Positions 59,712-64,000 of a stretch of DNA of 64,000 bases are shown here, piece by piece (position 1 is the stretch's first letter; the number at the start of each line of letters is the position of its first letter). The notes under the pieces are model-generated. The model worked only from the letters and a program-made list of their open reading frames with translations. It searched no databases and had not been told where the DNA came from. Both the position numbers and the translations under genes were made by a program. This DNA comes from Lamellibrachia columna (Eukaryota; Annelida; Polychaeta; Sabellida; Siboglinidae): contig OY759268.1 in assembly GCA_963662155.1 (NCBI GenBank), forward strand, positions 10,124,935 to 10,188,934. Reading direction: 5' to 3'.

Positions 59712-60034
59712 TGTATGACTTCTTACGTGGTTTGGACATGGCTACTACGTATTGTCCTCTATTGAACGTGTCCCATGGACATTTTCACCAAATGAGACAA
59801 AATCTCCTCCGGCTGTCTCAATGCGACGTACTGTTTCTGAATACGTAAGAATAACCTGAGCTTGGGTCAGGAATTGCGTCAAATAGATCGCCATAAAGAT
59901 ATTGAAAGCAGAGCACCACTGATCGATGGTAGTAAGTGTTTCCCTCTGCTTTGGCTGAAGACGTAGGGCTGGGACACTAGTCCCAGTGGGCCTTGATAAA
60001 TTATACTGGACCCAGTCAGATGGTTTCAGTAGTT
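59712..60034 (-). pseudogene. Retroelement gag-like relic (weak)
   Basis: Minus frame reads KPSDWVQYNLSRPTGTSVPA, then LQPKQRETLTTIDQWCSAFN, then IFMAIYLTQFLTQAQVILTY, SETVRRIETAGGDFVSFGEN, without a stop over about 100 codons, in GC-richer DNA than its surroundings. The pattern W-x-x-AF-x-x-(F/Y), then L-x-x-Y-x-x-x-(I/V)-R is reminiscent of gag-like regions of tyrosine-recombinase (DIRS/Ngaro) retroelements. No Met start and no neighbouring RT of that type is seen, so this is a suggestion only. Confidence 0.35.
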
Positions 60035-60165
60035 AAGCCAGATCAACATACTCACCGATCGAGATATTATGTCTGAAAAAGAGAAGGAGTGGTTTGGTAT
60101 CGTGATTAAAACAATTGTATTATCTGGATGCTTAATGATTGACAGATCGGAATGCGAAAGGATAC

Positions 60166-60210
60166 ATAAAGATTGGGGCTCTTGAACATAAAGATTGGGG
60201 CTCTTGACCC
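60166..60210. repeat. 22-bp direct duplication
   Basis: cataaagattggggctcttg occurs at 60,166 and 60,188 in tandem. Confidence 0.85.
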
Positions 60211-60309
60211 TCAGACTCGACAAGTGCCAACGTAGCATCAACACCAACAGCGACTGACCAGTGTGAAAAAAGACAAGACGAGTGGGAGAGCACTAGCCAA
60301 AATCCACCA

Positions 60310-60482
60310 TTGTCAAAGGTCTCCATGCATGTCACATGGCAGTCAATGTCTCCATGCAAGTCACATGGCGGTCAATGTCTCCATCCATGTCACATGGTGT
60401 CAAATGTCTCCACACATATCACATGTCGGTCAATGTCTCCATGCATGTCACATGGTGTCAAATGTCTCAATACATATCACAT
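60310..60482. repeat. 29-bp minisatellite, about six units
   Basis: Units such as tctccatgcatgtcacatgg plus cggtcaatg, with alternate versions ending tgtcaaatg. Two unit types alternate irregularly, which suggests a higher-order history. ORFs across it only read the repeat. Confidence 0.92.
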
Positions 60483-60484
60483 AA

Positions 60485-61445
<961 letters not shown>

Positions 61446-61466
61446 CTCAAACACACATACCTGAAG

Positions 61467-61544
<78 letters not shown>
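61467..61544. repeat. (TA)n microsatellite
   Basis: About 38 TA units with one TG interruption. Confidence 0.95.
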
Positions 61545-61546
<2 letters not shown>

Positions 61547-61556
61547 CCATATATTA

Positions 61557-62560
61557 TTACACAAAATAAAATAGTAATTTAAATAATACCAAGTAATGCG
61601 CTACAACAGCTTTTACCAATGCTTGCGAATTATTTATAAAAAAACGCAAGTGAATTATTAATATATGCCTTATAATATAATTAGACGAACTATATAATTT
61701 GTACATAGATCGGTATACTAAATTTCTAATTTCTAAATACATATTGACAACATTGTACATCCAACATATTGCATGCAAAACTGGTGCTTTAATACTTAGG
61801 TAAACCATACAATTATTTTTAAATATTATAATATGAAATGTGTAATTTATTTATAAGATAATTTTTTGTAATTCCATCATATATGTAAATTATATATTGG
61901 TGAACAATACGCACGGAACAGTGTTAGTGTCACATCTATGGAACATATGTCACATTTACGTAAGGTAACAACACCTTCCAAAAATAAGGTTCTGTGTTCT
62001 CTGTTGATATCCGCATCATCAAAAGATCACCACATTAAGAAGTATTGCATTATAATCTAGAATAGTAGCCTTTGAAGATTGTTTTACCTGAATGACACAA
62101 TATCACTCTTTTTTGCATGATATTTAATATTATGACTTACGCCAAATGCATCACATGCGTACAATAATTAACACAATCCAGCTGAAGATAGTAATTTCAA
62201 TATTAAGTCATCAGCATATACTATATTTTTAATTACATTTCCATTCTCATTACAACCAACATAACACAGTTAAAGTTCACTCAATTCATCTACATATACA
62301 TTGAATAAATAAACTAATATTATCCCCCTTGTCTGACTCCATTAGTTGCTTTGAATGTCACAGAATATACATCACCCCAACTAATTCACATGGTCTTTGT
62401 GTTATACCAATAAATCAACACACCTAATATACATCCTGGAGCACCACTTTTATTGAGTTTCTTAAAAAGTGTTACGTGGTTGACTCTGTCTAATGCCTTA
62501 CTGGCATAAACAAACTTACAAAACAAGCTACTGTTAAATGATCTGGTGATGATTAATATC
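61557..62560 (-). mobile_element. Degenerate non-LTR reverse transcriptase (YADD type), minus strand
   Basis: Read on minus from 62,540 down: FVYASKALDRVNHVTLFKKL, then GCILGVLIYWYNTKTM, then SWGDVYSVTFKATNGVRQGG (the x-G-V-R-Q-G-G motif), IYSMYM, then NGNVIKNIVYADDLIL (catalytic YADD) and GLC, a stop, LLYACDAFGVSHNIKYHAK. The C-terminal frame 61,808-61,557 (83 codons) includes EIRNLVYRSMYKLY and NNSQALVKAVV. Stops and small indels are frequent, so it is ancient. The family differs from the CR1 and L2-like copies by its VRQGG and WYNTKTM signature. The exact clade cannot be fixed by eye. Confidence 0.8.
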
Positions 62561-62639
62561 CATGTACATTTAAATCCTATCTAAATGAGTATTTCAACAA
62601 ATTTGCTAAACACACCAACTATCGCAGTTTGACGGTAAT

Positions 62640-62850
62640 TGTCTTTACATGAAAGTTTACCAGCATATGTTTGTGTCATCCTTATATCTGACTGTACTTT
62701 AAATTCACAATTGGTGTATGTATTACAGTAGAACGTATATAGCGTGTCCACCCAAATTACTGAGATAAAGTGGCCTGAATAAATGAGTGGTCAAGTTATT
62801 GACGCTGGTCAGCTATACAGATGTGCTTACACTAAAAGATTCGGCCCATT
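62640..62850. repeat. R3-left-like fragment
   Basis: tgtgtcatccttatatctga and gtatgtattacagtagaac resemble 3,505-3,575. The remainder to 62,850 is unrecognised. Confidence 0.4.
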
Positions 62851-63129
62851 CCAAGATGGCGGCAGGTGTTGCAAGCTGTGTTTTGTCTCTCCACTTTTGC
62901 GTTATCTTATGACGTTGAAGTATATTCAGACGACCCACTTGTGTACCAGCAGGTGAGAGAAAAGTTGCGGAGCCTACTTATGCTAAATCTGTGAGTTTCC
63001 GCTCCGATACTGTCTACGACGATGGCATAACGGAGGTCTTTCTCAATGAGCTTATCAACAACAATGCCGCCAAGCAGACGGGTCAATCCAGGTCAAGAAC
63101 TCTTTATCATGTTAACCCTGCTGAGCGGG

Positions 63130-63153
63130 GATATCGAACTCTGCCCTGGCCCT
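63130..63153 (+). other. 2A-like peptide motif (D-I-E-L-C-P-G-P)
   Basis: Codons for DIELCPGP. The 2A consensus is D-x-E-x-N-P-G-P, and non-LTR elements of several marine invertebrates carry such motifs at the ORF start. The Asn-to-Cys change would be expected to abolish skipping. Confidence 0.6.
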
Positions 63154-63320
63154 GCCATGTATTGTGGTAGTAACCCAAATTTTCACCAGAAACTGTTTTT
63201 CCAGAACCAAGCCAGCATTGTTGGCAAATTACAAGACTTTAACATTTACTTCAGTGATAATAACTACGATTGTATTACTATCACTGAGACTTGGCTGCGA
63301 GAGGATATTTTCGAGAACGA

Positions 63321-63417
63321 CGTACTGTCAGATTCAACGACGTACTGTCAGATTCAACGACGTACTGTCAGATTCAACGACGTACTGTCAGATTCAACGA
63401 CGTACTGTCAGATTCAA
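63321..63417. repeat. 20-bp minisatellite, five units, inside the LINE endonuclease
   Basis: cgtactgtcagattcaacga is repeated, perfect except at the last unit end. Twenty is not a multiple of three, yet all three plus frames stay open across it. Confidence 0.97.
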
Positions 63418-63799
63418 AAAACATATACAGAAGAGACAGGGACAGTACAGTTATGGCAACAAAAACAAGAAAAGCCACGGCGGTGATGCTCTGGTTTTTG
63501 TGAGCAGTACCTATTATTCCAAACGTAGGTTGAATCTGGAAACTGATTTGGAAATAGTGTGGACTCAGACGCGGTTGACGGTTCATAGTGTCTACTTTGG
63601 GTATGTTTCCGTCCTGACCTGTTGGGATGTGAATACCTGGTTAGAGCTAGACAAGTCACTAGAGCTTGCTTACAGTGTTATGAACCCTGACGTCGACTGT
63701 GTTCTACTGTGTGGCGATTACAATCGCAAAAACATAGAATGAACACTGGCAAACAATGTGCTCTTCACCCTTATTCCCTGCTCTGAGGGTCAAGCGCAA

Positions 63800-64000
63800 T
63801 TACAATATTGACGAGCCATTATTTCTGTTCTTTCCTTCCACAGTTTCCTATCGGCAGCCCCCTCTCTACATATTTTATCCTCCCCCGATCGTCTTACATC
63901 CCTCTTCATGCAGTCCTCCCATCTCAGCTGGGGCCTTCTCCTTTTCCTACTTCATTGATGTTTTCTCCATCTCTGCTCTCTTTGCTGGTTTGTCTGCATC
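63800..64000 (-). mobile_element. C-terminal end of a further LINE, leaving the window
   Basis: Minus reading from 64,000 gives QTNQQREQRWRKH, a stop, SRKRRRPQLRWEDCMKRD, VRRSGEDKICREGAADR and LWKERTEIM. The R-R-x-x-P-x-L-R-W-x-D-C element with a following D-R-x-x-W is the usual C-terminal signature of several non-LTR ORF2 proteins. Tail to tail with the endonuclease fragment to its left, so it is a separate insertion. Continues beyond the window edge. Confidence 0.6.

Larger units (their letters stand above)
62851..63742 (+). mobile_element. 5' part of another LINE: YY1-like motif, 2A-like motif and APE endonuclease
   Basis: CCAAGATGGCGGC at 62,851-62,863, then an ORF from 63,046 (146 codons): MSLSTTMPPSRRVNPGQELF, then LLSGDIELCPGP (residues 25-36), which resembles the 2A ribosome-skipping motif with Asn replaced by Cys. 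The endonuclease start follows: LQDFNIYFSDNNYDCITITE, TWLRED. A 20-bp tandem array (63,321-63,417) then disrupts the domain. In the second frame the endonuclease continues GGDALVFVSSTYYSKRRLNL, LTVHSVYFGYVSV and PDVDCVLLCGDYN, ending at a stop at 63,742 just after the GDxN motif. Two-frame, truncated copy, so not active. No RT follows in plus. Confidence 0.8.

Overview
The window looks like nuclear DNA of an invertebrate animal. It is AT-rich, has intronless class A GPCR genes, no operons or bacterial signals, several non-LTR (LINE) retrotransposon families and a very high load of (TA)n microsatellite (roughly 3.8 kb, about 6% of the window). A CR1-type ORF1 with PHD-like and SGNH-esterase parts, a 2A-like motif in a LINE, and lineage-expanded intronless GPCRs fit a marine or freshwater invertebrate, with a bivalve or other mollusc as my best guess. 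The sequence alone does not prove the species.

The only convincing host protein-coding genes are three paralogous minus-strand GPCRs (GPCR-A1 10,254-11,546; A2 29,228-30,520; A3 54,674-55,957). Each sits in a duplicated module. Reading along the plus strand, the full module is: a broken plus-strand GPCR fragment (GPCR-C; 26.2k and 53.1k), a non-coding repeat R8, GPCR-A on minus, a conserved upstream region with a CTCF-like site, a dispersed repeat R2, then a divergently transcribed plus-strand GPCR-B (13.2k, 33.0k, 57.6k). All three GPCR-B copies are now pseudogenes. In the first module a CR1 retrotransposon has split GPCR-B. Blocks between the modules are also duplicated: D1 (0.02-0.92k/40.2-40.95k), D2 (2.6-3.5k/19.6-20.3k/41.4-42.6k), R3 (3.5-5.1k/20.9-22.2k/42.9-43.9k/61.1-61.4k), R5 (24.1k/36.4k/44.3k/57.9k), R6 (16.4k/37.7k/58.5k) and R7 (18.3-19.3k/38.8-40.2k). 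The region is a segmental-duplication patchwork in which GPCR copies are born, broken and copied again.

Mobile elements: CR1-like LINE copies at 0.92-2.6k, 13.4-15.3k, 17.0-18.3k, 45.5-46.7k and 50.7-52.2k; CR1 ORF1 (PHD/SGNH) relics at 6.1-7.2k, 22.7-23.9k and 24.3-25.0k, the second running on into the endonuclease; an L2/Rex-like LINE at 48-50.4k; two copies of a third LINE's C-terminus (22.2k, 43.9k); a degenerate YADD reverse transcriptase on minus at 61.6-62.6k; the endonuclease start of another LINE at 63.0-63.7k; a further LINE C-terminus leaving the window at 63.8-64.0k; a hAT-like MITE (52.2-53.1k, partner 25.1-26.2k); and a weak retroelement gag-like relic at 59.7-60.0k.

The most interesting signals are the divergent GPCR-A/GPCR-B module with a conserved CTCF-like site, an exact 24-residue tandem repeat in the third intracellular loop of all three GPCR-A receptors, pseudogenes copied after they died, a filled/empty site pair for a CR1 insertion, and microsatellites that arise inside retroelement sequence or change motif between paralogous copies. 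No tRNA, rRNA, CRISPR or other structured RNA gene was recognised. All homology and repeat boundaries were judged by eye.
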